Positions 36,628 to 45,939 of a stretch of DNA of 64,000 nucleotides are shown here, one piece after another; the first letter of the stretch is position 1; each line of letters begins with the position of its first letter. This DNA is from 66-474 sp035695065 (GTDB taxonomy: Bacteria; Pseudomonadota; Gammaproteobacteria; Xanthomonadales; Rhodanobacteraceae), in NCBI GenBank assembly GCA_035695065.1, contig DASSEW010000076.1, positions 1 through 64,000 of the forward strand, in the 5' to 3' direction. A program made the translations under genes and the position numbers. The notes under the pieces are model-generated. The model was not told the DNA's origin, made no database searches, and was given only the letters and a program-made list of their open reading frames with translations.

Positions 36628-37464
36628 CTATTTCTTCTTCTTGCTGAACTGGTTGTACAGCGCTTCCGCTTGGTCGTGCAGGGCGCTCGCGGCATCATGC
36701 GAGAGCTCGGTGGTGTTGCCATTCTCTTCGTGCTGGTTCAGCACCAGGCTGCCGTTCTCGTCCCAGCCCACGCGATCGGTGGATTGGATCGGCGCACCCT
36801 TCTTCGCGCGGGTTTCCTGCACGACCACCCACGGATGGCCACCCTTGTACGCGTAATCGGTACTGGTGTAATTGCCCTTGTCGCCGTGATCCACCAGCTG
36901 GCGGACGAATTCCACGCCGTCCTTGTCGGAGAACACCTGCCAGCTCTTGGCGGCTTCATCGTTGGACGCAGTGCCTTGCGTCACCTTCATCCCGCCGATG
37001 CGGCTCTGCACGTTCTTGAAGTCCGACAGCATCTTGTCGGCGGCGGTCGGCTCGGCGATCAGCTTCAGGTCCACCTGCGCGGGCGCGTTGTGGGTCAGCA
37101 CCGGCGTCTGCAGCGTGGTCGAATACGTCCGACCGTTGTTCTGCATCTGCGCCTCGAGCACGTAGATGTCGGCCTGCTTGATCTCCTTCGGCGTGAAGCT
37201 GATGCTGAACTGCTGCGGGAAATGCGGCGGCGCGAACGCCTGCGTGTTCACCGGCACACCCGGCTGCTGGGTCACGTCCATCAGGGTGAGTTCGAGCTTG
37301 GCATCCGGCGCGACCTGCACGCTCGGATCGGCCAGCGTGACCGTACCGGTGACGGCGGTCGGCGCCGGGGCTGCTTGCTGGGCCGGCGCGGCATGGTTGG
37401 AAGATTCGCCGCAACCGCCGAGCAGCAGGCCGGCGATCACCAGCGGCAGAACAAGCTTGCGCAT
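36628..37464 (-). CDS. Lipoprotein with a YbaY/YscW-type domain
   Basis: A 278-residue lipoprotein with lipobox LLGGC (Cys18) and a Pro/Ala linker, followed by a YbaY-like domain (residues about 38-140: GTVTLADPS, LELTLMDVTQQ, FSISFTPKEI). The C-terminal half (about 145-270) is a second soluble domain with no recognised family. YbaY-like proteins are outer-membrane lipoproteins of unclear function; YscW helps secretin assembly. It ends with KKKK. The start is supported by AAGGA upstream. Confidence 0.75.
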   Translation of the reverse strand: MRKLVLPLVIAGLLLGGCGESSNHAAPAQQAAPAPTAVTGTVTLADPSVQVAPDAKLELTLMDVTQQPGVPVNTQAFAPPHFPQQFSISFTPKEIKQADIYVLEAQMQNNGRTYSTTLQTPVLTHNAPAQVDLKLIAEPTAADKMLSDFKNVQSRIGGMKVTQGTASNDEAAKSWQVFSDKDGVEFVRQLVDHGDKGNYTSTDYAYKGGHPWVVVQETRAKKGAPIQSTDRVGWDENGSLVLNQHEENGNTTELSHDAASALHDQAEALYNQFSKKKK

Positions 37465-37488
37465 GACAAATCCTTTTCAGCGAGAAGG

Positions 37489-37511
37489 CGCCGCACCCAC
37501 GGGGTGCGGCG
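37489..37511. other. Strong hairpin in a divergent leader
   Basis: A perfect 10-base stem (CGCCGCACCC 37489-37498 with 37502-37511) and 3-base loop lies 24 bases upstream of the YbaY-like lipoprotein start. No T run follows on either strand. It may be a leader fold or a repeat remnant. Confidence 0.5.
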
Positions 37512-37634
37512 AGCCGATAATCCTAGCGGGCATGCGGCTTCTACGAAAGTCCACGTCAGCATGACCTTTGGCTACTCCCGAAAAGGTGTGGATCGCGTTA
37601 ACGTGGCGTGATCGCTTTTCTCCGGGGAAAACCC

Positions 37635-40600
37635 ATGTACCCGCTCCTTCGCGCGACATTCTTCCGCGCCGGTTCGCGTGCGCTGCTGGCATGCACACTG
37701 GCCGCCCTCACCCCCGGCGTGATGGCCCGACCGGCTGGCCACGCACCCTCCACCGCCGCACAACGCGAGGCGGCATGGCAACAACACCAGGCGATGCGTG
37801 CGGATTCGCCCTTCGCGGGCGTGCACTGGCGCTCGATCGGGCCGGTCAAGCAGGGCGGGCGCGTGGTGGCGATCGCCGGCGTGCCGGGCCAGCCGTACAC
37901 GTTCTATGTCGCCTACGCGAGTGGCGGCGTCTGGAAGACCACCGACAACGGCGCGCACTTCACGCCGCTGTTCGATCGCATGCCGACCATGGTGATCGGC
38001 GCGATCGCGGTGGATCCGTCGCATCCGCAGACTTTGTGGGTCGGCACCGGCGAAGCCAATTCCTCGCGTTCGTCCTACGGCGGCATGGGGATGTTCCGCT
38101 CCGATGACGGCGGCAAGACTTTCGAACCCGCCGGGCTCGCCGATTCCGATCGCATCGCGCGCATCGTGGTGGACCCCAAGGATTCCAACACGGTGTACGT
38201 GGCCGCGCTCGGCAAGCTCTACACCACCGGTGGCCAGCGCGGCGTGTATCGCACGCGCGACGGCGGCAAGACCTGGCGGCAGGTGCTTGCCGGTTCCACG
38301 CCGTGGACCGGCGCGATTGACCTCACGATGGATCCGCGCAACCCGCAGGTGTTGTACGCCGCGCTGTGGGACCGCAAGCGCACCGCCTGGAACATGACGT
38401 ATTCCGGCAAGGGTTCGGGGATCTGGAAGAGCACCGATGGCGGCGATCACTGGACGCAACTGACCAACGGTTTCCCGCACGACGACAAGGTCGGCCGCAT
38501 CGGCCTGGCGATCGCACCGTCGCAGCCCGACACGCTCTATGCCAGCGTGGACGACTGGACGCCGCTCCCCGCCGCCGAGCGCGACATGGGCGAAAGCCCG
38601 CTGTCGCCCGCACGCCTGAAGACGATGACCAAGGCGGAGTTCCTGCGCCAGGATCCGCAGCAGGTCGAGCGTTTCATCCGCCAGAACGATCTGGATACGA
38701 ATCTCACCGCCGCCAAGCTCATCGACATGGTCAAGGACGGCACGGTCAGCATGGACGAAATCCGCAAGCAGTTGTCCGATGCCAACGCGGACCTGTTCAA
38801 CGCCGATATCGAAGGCCTGGTCGTGTACCGCTCCGATGACGGCGGCGCGCACTGGCGCAAGGCCAACGACAAACCGCTGCGCGAGGTGTACTACACCTAC
38901 GGCTATTACTTCGGCCAGATCCGGGTCGCGCCGAACGATGCCGACCACGTGTACGCCGAAGGCCTGCCGCTGATCGAATCGAAGGACGGCGGCAAGACCT
39001 GGAACGGGCTCAACGATCCCAACGTGCACGTGGACTACCACGAGCTGCTGATCGATCCGTCCGATCCGCAACGCATGCTGGTCGGCAACGATGGCGGTGC
39101 CTACATCACCTACGACGGCGGCGCGCATTGGCAACAGTTCGCACGCATCCCGGTCGGCCAGTTCTATTCGGTCACCTACGACATGGATGATCCGTACAAC
39201 GTCTACGGCGGCCTGCAGGACAACGGCGCGATGATGGGTTCGTCCAAGACCGACTGGCAGCGCGACGAGGATTGGAAGGATGTCGGCGGCGGCGACGGCA
39301 TGTACGTGCAGGTGGACCCGCGCGACAACAAGACGATCTACGCGGGCTATCAGTTCGGCTTCTACACGCGCACCGGCCCGGACGGGCGTCACGAAGTGCG
39401 ACCGCGTCCGGCGTTCGGTACGGCGCCCTTGCGCTGGAACTGGACAACGCCGATCGAGCTGTCGCCGCATAACCAGGACATCGTCTACATGGGCGCGGAT
39501 AAGTTGTTCCGCTCGATGGACAAGGCCGAGACGTGGCAGGCGATCAGCCCCGACCTGTCTTCTTCGAAGAATCGCGGCAACGTGCCTTACGCGACCATCA
39601 CCACGCTCGCCGAATCGCCGAAGACCTTCGGCGTGATCTGGATCGGCACCGATGACGGCAACGTGTGGGTGACCAACGATGGCGGCGTGAACTGGAAGCA
39701 TGTGGATGCGAATCTTCCGCAGCGCTGGATCAGCCGCGTCGAGCCATCGCACTTCGACGACCAGCGCGCCTATGTGTCGTTGAATGGTTACCGCGACGAT
39801 GACATCACGCCGTATCTCTATCGCACCGACGATCTCGGCAAGCACTGGACGTCGATTTCGAAAGGCCTGCCGGACGAAGCCATCAACGTGGTGCGCGAGG
39901 ATCCGGTGAACCCCGACGTGCTCTATGTCGGCACCGATCGCGGCGTGTACGTGTCGCTGGATCGCGGCGCTTCATGGCAATCATTCCAGGGCAACCTGCC
40001 GAACGTGCCGGTGCACGACCTGGCCATCCATCCGCGTGAGCGCGAACTGATCGCCGGCACGCATGGTCGCAGCGTCTGGATCGCCGACGTGCTGCCGGTG
40101 CAGGAACTGACCGCGAAGTTGCGCAACGAGGCGGTGCGCCTGTTCCCGGTCGAGGACGTGCAGGCCGAGCGCGACTGGCAGTCGCGGCCCGCCGAATGGT
40201 TCGACGAAACCGACGACCTGCCGAAACTCCAAGGCAGCTACTGGGCGAAGCAGGCCGGCCCGGTCACGCTCACCGTGTCGAACAGTGATGGGCAGACCGT
40301 GCAAGTGCTGCACTTCGATGCGAAACGCGGCCTCAACGCCTACACCTGGAATCTCGAACTCGACAAGGACAAGGCGCTCGCCGCCGAACGCGCACAATTG
40401 GCGAAGGAGCACCTCGATCCGGCCACCGCCGATTTCTCCAAGCAGCCGATCGCGCAGGCGGTGCAATTCGGCTGGCGCATCTACCCGACGGCGGGCAAGT
40501 ACACGCTGAAGCTGGATGGCGCGGGCGCGAGCAGCGAAACCAGTTTCGAAGTGAAGGCACCGCACGAATACAAGCCGCGCGGCAAGCCCGAACCGAAGTT

Positions 40601-40691
40601 GCGCGGCAAGGACAAGTGGGCGCGCCCGGAAGCCGCACCGCAACCTTCGGCGGCCAGTGAAGAGCGCGAAGCGGAAGCAGCCGGGCAATAA
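37635..40691 (+). CDS. Secreted multi-repeat beta-propeller protein (BNR/VPS10/YCF48-like)
   Basis: From ATG 37635 the product is 1018 residues with a signal peptide (cleavage near GVMA). The body is a series of sialidase/sortilin-like Asp-box repeats of the form S-D-D-G-G-K-T-F, T-R-D-G-G-K-T-W and T-D-G-G-D-H-W, forming two beta-propellers to about residue 820. The C-terminal 200 residues contain an Ig-like region, a Lys/Pro-rich tail and acidic/Ala end. Proteins of this kind are often labelled glycosyl hydrolase or VPS10-domain proteins, but the sialidase Arg triad cannot be assigned, so enzymatic activity is uncertain. It is probably periplasmic or secreted. Confidence 0.82.
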   Translation: MYPLLRATFFRAGSRALLACTLAALTPGVMARPAGHAPSTAAQREAAWQQHQAMRADSPFAGVHWRSIGPVKQGGRVVAIAGVPGQPYTFYVAYASGGVWKTTDNGAHFTPLFDRMPTMVIGAIAVDPSHPQTLWVGTGEANSSRSSYGGMGMFRSDDGGKTFEPAGLADSDRIARIVVDPKDSNTVYVAALGKLYTTGGQRGVYRTRDGGKTWRQVLAGSTPWTGAIDLTMDPRNPQVLYAALWDRKRTAWNMTYSGKGSGIWKSTDGGDHWTQLTNGFPHDDKVGRIGLAIAPSQPDTLYASVDDWTPLPAAERDMGESPLSPARLKTMTKAEFLRQDPQQVERFIRQNDLDTNLTAAKLIDMVKDGTVSMDEIRKQLSDANADLFNADIEGLVVYRSDDGGAHWRKANDKPLREVYYTYGYYFGQIRVAPNDADHVYAEGLPLIESKDGGKTWNGLNDPNVHVDYHELLIDPSDPQRMLVGNDGGAYITYDGGAHWQQFARIPVGQFYSVTYDMDDPYNVYGGLQDNGAMMGSSKTDWQRDEDWKDVGGGDGMYVQVDPRDNKTIYAGYQFGFYTRTGPDGRHEVRPRPAFGTAPLRWNWTTPIELSPHNQDIVYMGADKLFRSMDKAETWQAISPDLSSSKNRGNVPYATITTLAESPKTFGVIWIGTDDGNVWVTNDGGVNWKHVDANLPQRWISRVEPSHFDDQRAYVSLNGYRDDDITPYLYRTDDLGKHWTSISKGLPDEAINVVREDPVNPDVLYVGTDRGVYVSLDRGASWQSFQGNLPNVPVHDLAIHPRERELIAGTHGRSVWIADVLPVQELTAKLRNEAVRLFPVEDVQAERDWQSRPAEWFDETDDLPKLQGSYWAKQAGPVTLTVSNSDGQTVQVLHFDAKRGLNAYTWNLELDKDKALAAERAQLAKEHLDPATADFSKQPIAQAVQFGWRIYPTAGKYTLKLDGAGASSETSFEVKAPHEYKPRGKPEPKLRGKDKWARPEAAPQPSAASEEREAEAAGQ

Positions 40692-40710
40692 AAAAGCGCC
40701 GCAAGGCGCT
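40690..40710 (-). terminator. Rho-independent terminator of the glyQ-glyS unit
   Basis: On the minus strand, a 6-base stem (AGCGCC / GGCGCT) with loop TTGC is followed by six T residues. It lies about 170 bases past the glyS stop and overlaps the stop codon of the opposite-strand gene. Confidence 0.7.
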
Positions 40711-40731
40711 GCGCTGTCTTCATGGCATGAA

Positions 40732-40755
40732 GCCGGCGGTCTTTCGACCGCCGGC
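40732..40755. other. Perfect 10-base hairpin downstream of convergent genes
   Basis: GCCGGCGGTC (40732-40741) pairs with GACCGCCGGC (40746-40755) across a TTTC loop. There is no T run. It may assist termination of the beta-propeller gene on the plus strand or be a repeat remnant. Confidence 0.55.
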
Positions 40756-40876
40756 CCCAATCCACTCCCCAATCCGGTGCGGTATTCACCCCGCCGCCCG
40801 GAACCTAATTAAAAGTTAACGAGCCGTCAAGCCCTTCACCCGAATCTGTCGAGCCGATCCTCGAAAGCGGGGCCGC

Positions 40877-43030
40877 TCACAACAAGGCAATGTCGGCGAT
40901 CGCGTCGAAGCGCGCCTTGATGCGCGCCAGCAGGGCGAGGCGGTTGCCGCGCAGCGCGGCATCTTCGGCCATCACCAGCACGCCGTCGAAGAATGCATCC
41001 ACCGGCGCCTGCAATTGGGCAAGGCGTGCCAGCGTGCCTTCGTAATCGCTTGCGGATCGCGTTTCGGATTGCGCGGACTGCAACGCCTGCCAGAGCGTGC
41101 GCTCGGCGGACTCCTGCAAGAGCGATTCATCGATCGCGCGCGCACCGGCTTCGCGGATGTCCACGCCTTCCTTGCGCAGGATGTTGGCAACGCGCTTGTT
41201 GGCCGCGGCGAGGCTTTCCGCTTCCGCGCGTTTGGCGAACGCCGCGACCGCACGCAGGCGGCGATCGAAGTCCACCAGGCTCGCAGGCTCCACCGCAGCG
41301 ACGGCGGCGAACTGGCCGGGCGTATAACCCTGCTCGGCGTAGTAGCCGCGCAGGCGATCGAGGATGAAGGCGCGCAGTTCCGCTGCGAGCTCCGCGCGCG
41401 AGGATTCCGCACTCCGCACAAGCTTCGTACCCTCACCCCCAGCCCCTCTCCCGGAGGGAGAGGGGAGCGTGGGAATCTGCTCCAACGCGTCGCGCAGCAG
41501 CACGTCGAGGTCCAGGTCCAGCCCGCCTTCAATCAGCGTGCGCGCAAGTCCCAACGCGGCGCGGCGCAGCGCGAACGGATCCTTGTTGCCGGAAGGCTTC
41601 AAACCGACCGCGAAGATGCCGGCCAGCGTGTCGAGTTTGTCCGCCACCGATAGGGCCTGCGCCATCACGCCCTGCGCGATGCCGTCGCCGGCATTGCGCG
41701 GGCGGTAGAACTGGTCCAGCGCGTCGGCGACGTCCTCGCGCTCACCTTGCGCAGCCGCATAGTGGCGGCCCATCACGCCCTGCAACTCGGGGAATTCGCC
41801 GACCATGCGCGTCAGCAGGTCGCAGCGGCTCAGGCCCGCGGCGTGCGTGGTCAGCGCGGCGTCCACTGCGAAGCCCTGCTCGCGCAGACGGTTCGCGATC
41901 AGGCGGGCCAACTCGGCAACGCGCACGGTCTTGTCCCATAGGCTGCCCAGCGCCTTCTGCCAGGTGACCTCGGCCAGCCCTTGTTGATGCGCGGCCAACG
42001 GCGTCTTGAGGTCTTCGTCGAAGAAGAATTTCGCATCGGCGAAACGCGGGCGGATCACGCGCTCGTAGCCGTGCCGGATCAGCGCGGGTTCTTTCGACTC
42101 GACATTCGCCACGCCGATGAAGCGCTCGGTCAACTTGCCTTGCGCATCGAAAACGGGAACGAACTTCTGGTTCGTTTCCATCGTCATCACCAGCGCCTCG
42201 TGCGGCACGGCGAGGTAGTCGCGGTCGAAGGTGCAGGCGATCGCCACCGGCCATTCGGTGAGGTTGGCGATCTCGTCGCAAAGCGAATTCGAAAGGCGCG
42301 CATCACCGCCACCGTTCGCCTGCGCAGCCGCAGCGACGTGTTCGCGAACACGCGCGCGGCGCCCGGCCGGGTCGGCCAGCACCTTCGCTGCACGAAGTGA
42401 ATCGAGATAGGAATCCGCATCCACCAGATGCACCGACTTGGCATGCATGAAGCGATGCCCACGCGACTGCCGGCCGCTCTTCAGGCCCAGCACCTCGCCT
42501 TCCACCACGCGATCGCCGTGCAACATCACCAGCCAGTGCACCGGCCGCACGAAAGCGTAATCGTGATCGCCCCAGCGCATCGGTTTCGGAATCGGCAGCG
42601 CGGCCAGGGCTTCGGAGACGATCTGCGGCAAAAGCGCGGCGGTCGTCTGGCCCGGCTGCACCGCGCGGTGCGCGAAACGCTCGCCCTTGTTGTCGCTGAC
42701 GCGCTGCAGCTGCGTCCACTCCACGCCGCACTTCTGCGCGAAGCCGAGCAACGCGCGCGTCGGCTCGCCCTGCGCATCCAGCGCGATGTTGACGTAAGGC
42801 CCCAGCGCTTCGCTGTGCTGTTCGGGTTGCGAATCGCCGACCGCCGGCACGTGCACCGCCAGGCGACGCGGCGTGCAGAACGCGCGCGCGTGTTCGACAC
42901 CCGCGGAGATGCCGCGCTTGCTCAAGCCTTCGCACACGCCGCGGGCGAACGCCTGCGCGAGCTCGTCGATCGCGTGGATCGGAAGCTCCTCGCAGCCGAT
43001 CTCGATCAGCAGGGATTTGGGTTCGCTCAC
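40877..43030 (-). CDS. glyS: Glycyl-tRNA synthetase beta subunit
   Basis: GlyS pairs with GlyQ as an alpha2beta2 enzyme charging tRNA-Gly. I start at GTG 43030, with GGGAGGGG upstream, giving 717 residues beginning SEPKSLLIEIGCEELP after the initiator. The HD-like region, the Gly-tRNA body domain and the C-terminal DALR anticodon-binding domain (RRLRAVAAF, DAFFDGVLVMAEDAALRGNRLALL) are present. Oddities: an in-frame palindromic repeat (41428-41468) encodes TLPSPSGRGAGGEG between the catalytic body and the C-terminal domain, and a stump resembling another glyS start lies immediately upstream. Confidence 0.95.
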   Translation of the reverse strand: MSEPKSLLIEIGCEELPIHAIDELAQAFARGVCEGLSKRGISAGVEHARAFCTPRRLAVHVPAVGDSQPEQHSEALGPYVNIALDAQGEPTRALLGFAQKCGVEWTQLQRVSDNKGERFAHRAVQPGQTTAALLPQIVSEALAALPIPKPMRWGDHDYAFVRPVHWLVMLHGDRVVEGEVLGLKSGRQSRGHRFMHAKSVHLVDADSYLDSLRAAKVLADPAGRRARVREHVAAAAQANGGGDARLSNSLCDEIANLTEWPVAIACTFDRDYLAVPHEALVMTMETNQKFVPVFDAQGKLTERFIGVANVESKEPALIRHGYERVIRPRFADAKFFFDEDLKTPLAAHQQGLAEVTWQKALGSLWDKTVRVAELARLIANRLREQGFAVDAALTTHAAGLSRCDLLTRMVGEFPELQGVMGRHYAAAQGEREDVADALDQFYRPRNAGDGIAQGVMAQALSVADKLDTLAGIFAVGLKPSGNKDPFALRRAALGLARTLIEGGLDLDLDVLLRDALEQIPTLPSPSGRGAGGEGTKLVRSAESSRAELAAELRAFILDRLRGYYAEQGYTPGQFAAVAAVEPASLVDFDRRLRAVAAFAKRAEAESLAAANKRVANILRKEGVDIREAGARAIDESLLQESAERTLWQALQSAQSETRSASDYEGTLARLAQLQAPVDAFFDGVLVMAEDAALRGNRLALLARIKARFDAIADIALL
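41428..41468. repeat. Palindromic element inserted in frame within glyS
   Basis: A perfect 10-base stem (CCCCTCTCCC 41443-41452 with 41456-41465, loop GGA) preceded by CCCTCACCCCCAG. This consensus is a familiar dispersed intergenic palindrome in GC-rich proteobacteria. Read on the minus strand it adds about 13 Pro/Ser/Gly residues to GlyS without breaking the frame. Confidence 0.85.
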
Positions 43031-43179
43031 TTCGACCCCTCCCTGGTGCGTTTCTCTGTTCGGCATCCTGCCTCACCCTCAGCCGGCGCACGCGATGCGA
43101 TCCGACGCATCGCGTAAGCGCGCCGCCTTCGATCCTCGGTGCCGAGTTCGATCAGCAGCGGTCGCAGGTTCTCAGCCAT
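43027..43179 (-). pseudogene. Stump of an earlier glyS 5' end, now a 50-codon open frame
   Basis: This frame starts with an ATG that overlaps the glyQ stop (ATGGCTGA), the usual arrangement of a coupled glyS. It encodes MAENLRPLLIELGTE, nearly the canonical beta-subunit N-terminus, then diverges at once into basic residues spanning a perfect palindrome (43090-43115). Its stop TGA overlaps the GTG of the complete glyS (GTGA). The present glyS encodes a second, different version of the same motif (SLLIEIGCEELP). I read this as the remains of an older glyS start, separated by a repeat insertion or a gene replacement. It may still act as a coupling leader for translation. Confidence 0.6.
43090..43115. 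repeat. Perfect palindrome between glyQ and glyS
   Basis: ACGCGATGCG (43090-43099) pairs with CGCATCGCGT (43106-43115) across a 6-base loop. It falls directly after the GlyS-like codons of the stump and is the likely insertion. Confidence 0.8.
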
Positions 43180-44065
43180 GCGCGGCCTCCGCCTTTTCCG
43201 CCGCGGCATTCTTGCCGACGTAGCTTTCCGCCACCGCGCGCGCCAGCGCGCGCACGCGCAGGATGTAGCGCTGGCGTTCGGTCACGCTGATCGCGCGGCG
43301 TGCATCGAGCAGGTTGAATGCATGCGAAGCCTTGCAGACCTGCTCGTAGGCGGGCAACGGGAGATTCAATGCCACCAATTTCTGCGCTTCCGCCTCGCAG
43401 GCGTCGAAGCGATGGAACATTTCGGCCACGTCGGCGTGCTCGAAGTTGTAGGCGCTCTGCTCCACTTCGTTGCGATGGAACACGTCGCCGTAGGTCACGA
43501 CGCCGTGCGGCGCGTGTGTCCAGATGAGATCGAACACGCTGTCCACGTTCTGCAGGTACATCGCCAGGCGTTCGAGGCCGTAGGTGATCTCGCCGGTGAC
43601 CGGCTTGCACTCCAGTCCGCCGGCCTGCTGGAAATAGGTGAACTGGGTGACCTCCATGCCGTCCAGCCACACTTCCCAGCCCAGGCCCCAGGCGCCGAGC
43701 GTCGGCGATTCCCAGTTGTCCTCGACCAGGCGCAGATCGTGCGCAAGCGGATCAATGCCCAGCTCCTTCAGCGAACCGAAATAGCGCTCGACGATATCGT
43801 CGGGATTGGGCTTCATCACCACCTGGTACTGGTAGTAATGCTGCAAGCGGTTCGGGTTCTCGCCGTAGCGGCCATCGGTCGGACGTCGGCACGGCTGCAC
43901 ATACGCCGCGGCCCACGGTTGCGGACCCAGCGAGCGCAGGAACGTGGCCGGATGGAAAGTACCCGCGCCGATCTCGATGTCCAACGGCTGCAGCAGCACG
44001 CAACCCTGATCCGCCCAGTAGCGGTTCAAGGTCTGGATGATTTGCTGGAAGGTGGGACCGGCCAT
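43172..44065 (-). CDS. glyQ: Glycyl-tRNA synthetase alpha subunit
   Basis: The 297-residue alpha subunit carries the class II catalytic core for glycyl-adenylate formation. From ATG 44065 the sequence begins MAGPTFQQIIQTLNRYW; a TTG six codons upstream is a less likely start. Signature blocks GAGTFHPATFLR, YVQPCRRPTDGRYGENPNR, TYFQQAGG and GLERLAMYLQ are intact. A TATACT box lies at 44092-44097 on the minus strand, about 27 bases before the ATG, a plausible -10. It runs with glyS in one unit. Confidence 0.96.
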   Translation of the reverse strand: MAGPTFQQIIQTLNRYWADQGCVLLQPLDIEIGAGTFHPATFLRSLGPQPWAAAYVQPCRRPTDGRYGENPNRLQHYYQYQVVMKPNPDDIVERYFGSLKELGIDPLAHDLRLVEDNWESPTLGAWGLGWEVWLDGMEVTQFTYFQQAGGLECKPVTGEITYGLERLAMYLQNVDSVFDLIWTHAPHGVVTYGDVFHRNEVEQSAYNFEHADVAEMFHRFDACEAEAQKLVALNLPLPAYEQVCKASHAFNLLDARRAISVTERQRYILRVRALARAVAESYVGKNAAAEKAEAAHG

Positions 44066-44124
44066 GCGGATCGCGTGCGACAAAGCGCGCTAGTATACCG
44101 ACGCATGTCGAGGGCAAAGCGCCG

Positions 44125-45939
44125 ATGGCCTTGAACCCGCACCCGCGCAACGCAGCGTCCGGGCTGGGCCGGCGCGGGCGGCTGGAACTGGAGGAAGTGC
44201 TGGCCGCGCTGGTCGTGGATGGCCTGCTCACCGCCGACGATGCCAAGCGCGTACGCACCGGCGCGCGCAGCACCGGCAAGAACGCGCTGGAGCTGCATCC
44301 GCTGGTGCTGGTTGGCAATGCCAAGCTGCCGAACCGGCGCGAGTCCGGCAAGCCGCTCTCCATCGAAACGCTCACCGTGTGGCTGGCGGAGAAATCCGGC
44401 CTGCCGTACCTGCGCATCGATCCGATGAAGATCGATGCCGGCGCGGTCACGCAGGCGGTCAGCCACGCGTACGCGCAACGTCATCGCATCCTGCCGGTGC
44501 AGGTGGAAGCGGATTCGGTGACCTTCGCCACCGCCGAGCCATTCGACACGCGCTGGGCGGCGGACCTCTCGCACATGATCCGGCGCGAGGTGAAGCGCGT
44601 CGTCGCCAATCCGCTGGACGTCAGCCGCTATCTCCTGGAGTTCTACGGCGTGCAGCGCTCGATCGCGCTGGCGCGCGAGGCCAAGCAGGAAGACTACGAC
44701 GCCTCCAAGATCCTCAACTTCGAACAATTGCTGGAGCTGGGCCAGAGCGGCGAGCTCAATGCCGACGACCGCCACGTCGTGCACATCGTGGACTGGCTGC
44801 TGCAATACGCCTTCGAGCAGCGCGCTTCCGACATCCACCTCGAACCGCGCCGCGAAGCCGGGCAGATCCGCTTCCGCATCGACGGCGTGATGCACAAGGT
44901 CTTCGAACTGCCGCCGCCCGTGATGACCGCGGTGACCGCGCGCGTGAAGATCCTCGCGCGCCTGGACGTCGCCGAGAAGCGGCGGCCGCAGGACGGACGC
45001 ATCAAGACGCGCTCGGCCACGGGACGCGAAGTGGAGCTGCGCATCTCCGACATGCCGACCGCGTTCGGCGAAAAGCTGGTGCTGCGCATTTTCGATCCGG
45101 ACATCGTGGTGAAGGCGTTTTCGCAATTGGGCTTTTCCGCCGACGAGGAAAAGGCCTGGAAGCAGATGGTGGAGCGTCCGCACGGCATCGTGCTGGTCAC
45201 CGGCCCGACCGGTTCGGGCAAGACCACCACGTTGTATTCCACGCTCAAGCACCTCGCCACGCCGGAGTTGAACGTGTGCACGGTCGAGGATCCGATCGAG
45301 ATGGTGGCGCCGGAATTCAACCAGTCGCAGGTGCAGCCGGCGATCGATTTCGATTTCGCCGCGGGCGTGCGCACGCTGCTGCGCCAGGATCCGGACATCA
45401 TCATGATCGGCGAGATCCGCGACCTGGAGACCGCGCAGATGGCGGTGCAGGCCTCGCTCACCGGCCACCTTGTGCTTTCCACGTTGCACACCAACGACGC
45501 GCCGAGCGCAGTGACGCGCCTGCTCGACCTCGGCGCGCCGCATTACCTGATCCAGTCCACGCTCGCGGGCGTGGTCGCGCAACGACTGGTGCGCACGTTG
45601 TGCCCGCATTGCAAGGTCGAGGGCACGCAGGATGAAGATGCCTGGCGCGTGCTGACCCACGGCTGGGACCTGCCGGCGCCGCAACGCGTGTATGCACCAA
45701 AAGGTTGCCTGGAATGCCGCAATACCGGCTTCCTCGGTCGCACCGGCATCTACGAAATGATGCTGATCAGCCCGAAGTTGCGCGCGATGATCTCGCCGCA
45801 ACTGGATCTCGGCGGCTTCTCCGCCGTCGCGCTCGCCGAAGGCATGCAGCCGCTGCGCATTTCCGCCGCGGCGCAGGTGGCGCGCGGGATCACCACGGTG
45901 GCAGAAGTCTTGAACGTCCTACCCGCCTCGGACCAATGA
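44125..45939 (+). CDS. GspE/PilB-type secretion ATPase (orphan)
   Basis: The 604-residue protein has an N-terminal MshEN/T2SSE_N-like region (about 60-190) and a C-terminal AAA-type ATPase: Walker A GPTGSGKTT (360-368), Asp box around QDPDIIMIGEIRD, Walker B and His box LSTLHTNDAPSA. A zinc-binding set is present as CPHC (Cys493, Cys496) and CLEC (Cys528, Cys531). Such ATPases power type II secretion or type IV pilus extension from the cytoplasm. No inner-membrane platform, pseudopilin or secretin gene is adjacent, so its machinery is encoded elsewhere. Its stop overlaps the next gene's ATG (ATGA). Confidence 0.9.
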   Translation: MALNPHPRNAASGLGRRGRLELEEVLAALVVDGLLTADDAKRVRTGARSTGKNALELHPLVLVGNAKLPNRRESGKPLSIETLTVWLAEKSGLPYLRIDPMKIDAGAVTQAVSHAYAQRHRILPVQVEADSVTFATAEPFDTRWAADLSHMIRREVKRVVANPLDVSRYLLEFYGVQRSIALAREAKQEDYDASKILNFEQLLELGQSGELNADDRHVVHIVDWLLQYAFEQRASDIHLEPRREAGQIRFRIDGVMHKVFELPPPVMTAVTARVKILARLDVAEKRRPQDGRIKTRSATGREVELRISDMPTAFGEKLVLRIFDPDIVVKAFSQLGFSADEEKAWKQMVERPHGIVLVTGPTGSGKTTTLYSTLKHLATPELNVCTVEDPIEMVAPEFNQSQVQPAIDFDFAAGVRTLLRQDPDIIMIGEIRDLETAQMAVQASLTGHLVLSTLHTNDAPSAVTRLLDLGAPHYLIQSTLAGVVAQRLVRTLCPHCKVEGTQDEDAWRVLTHGWDLPAPQRVYAPKGCLECRNTGFLGRTGIYEMMLISPKLRAMISPQLDLGGFSAVALAEGMQPLRISAAAQVARGITTVAEVLNVLPASDQ

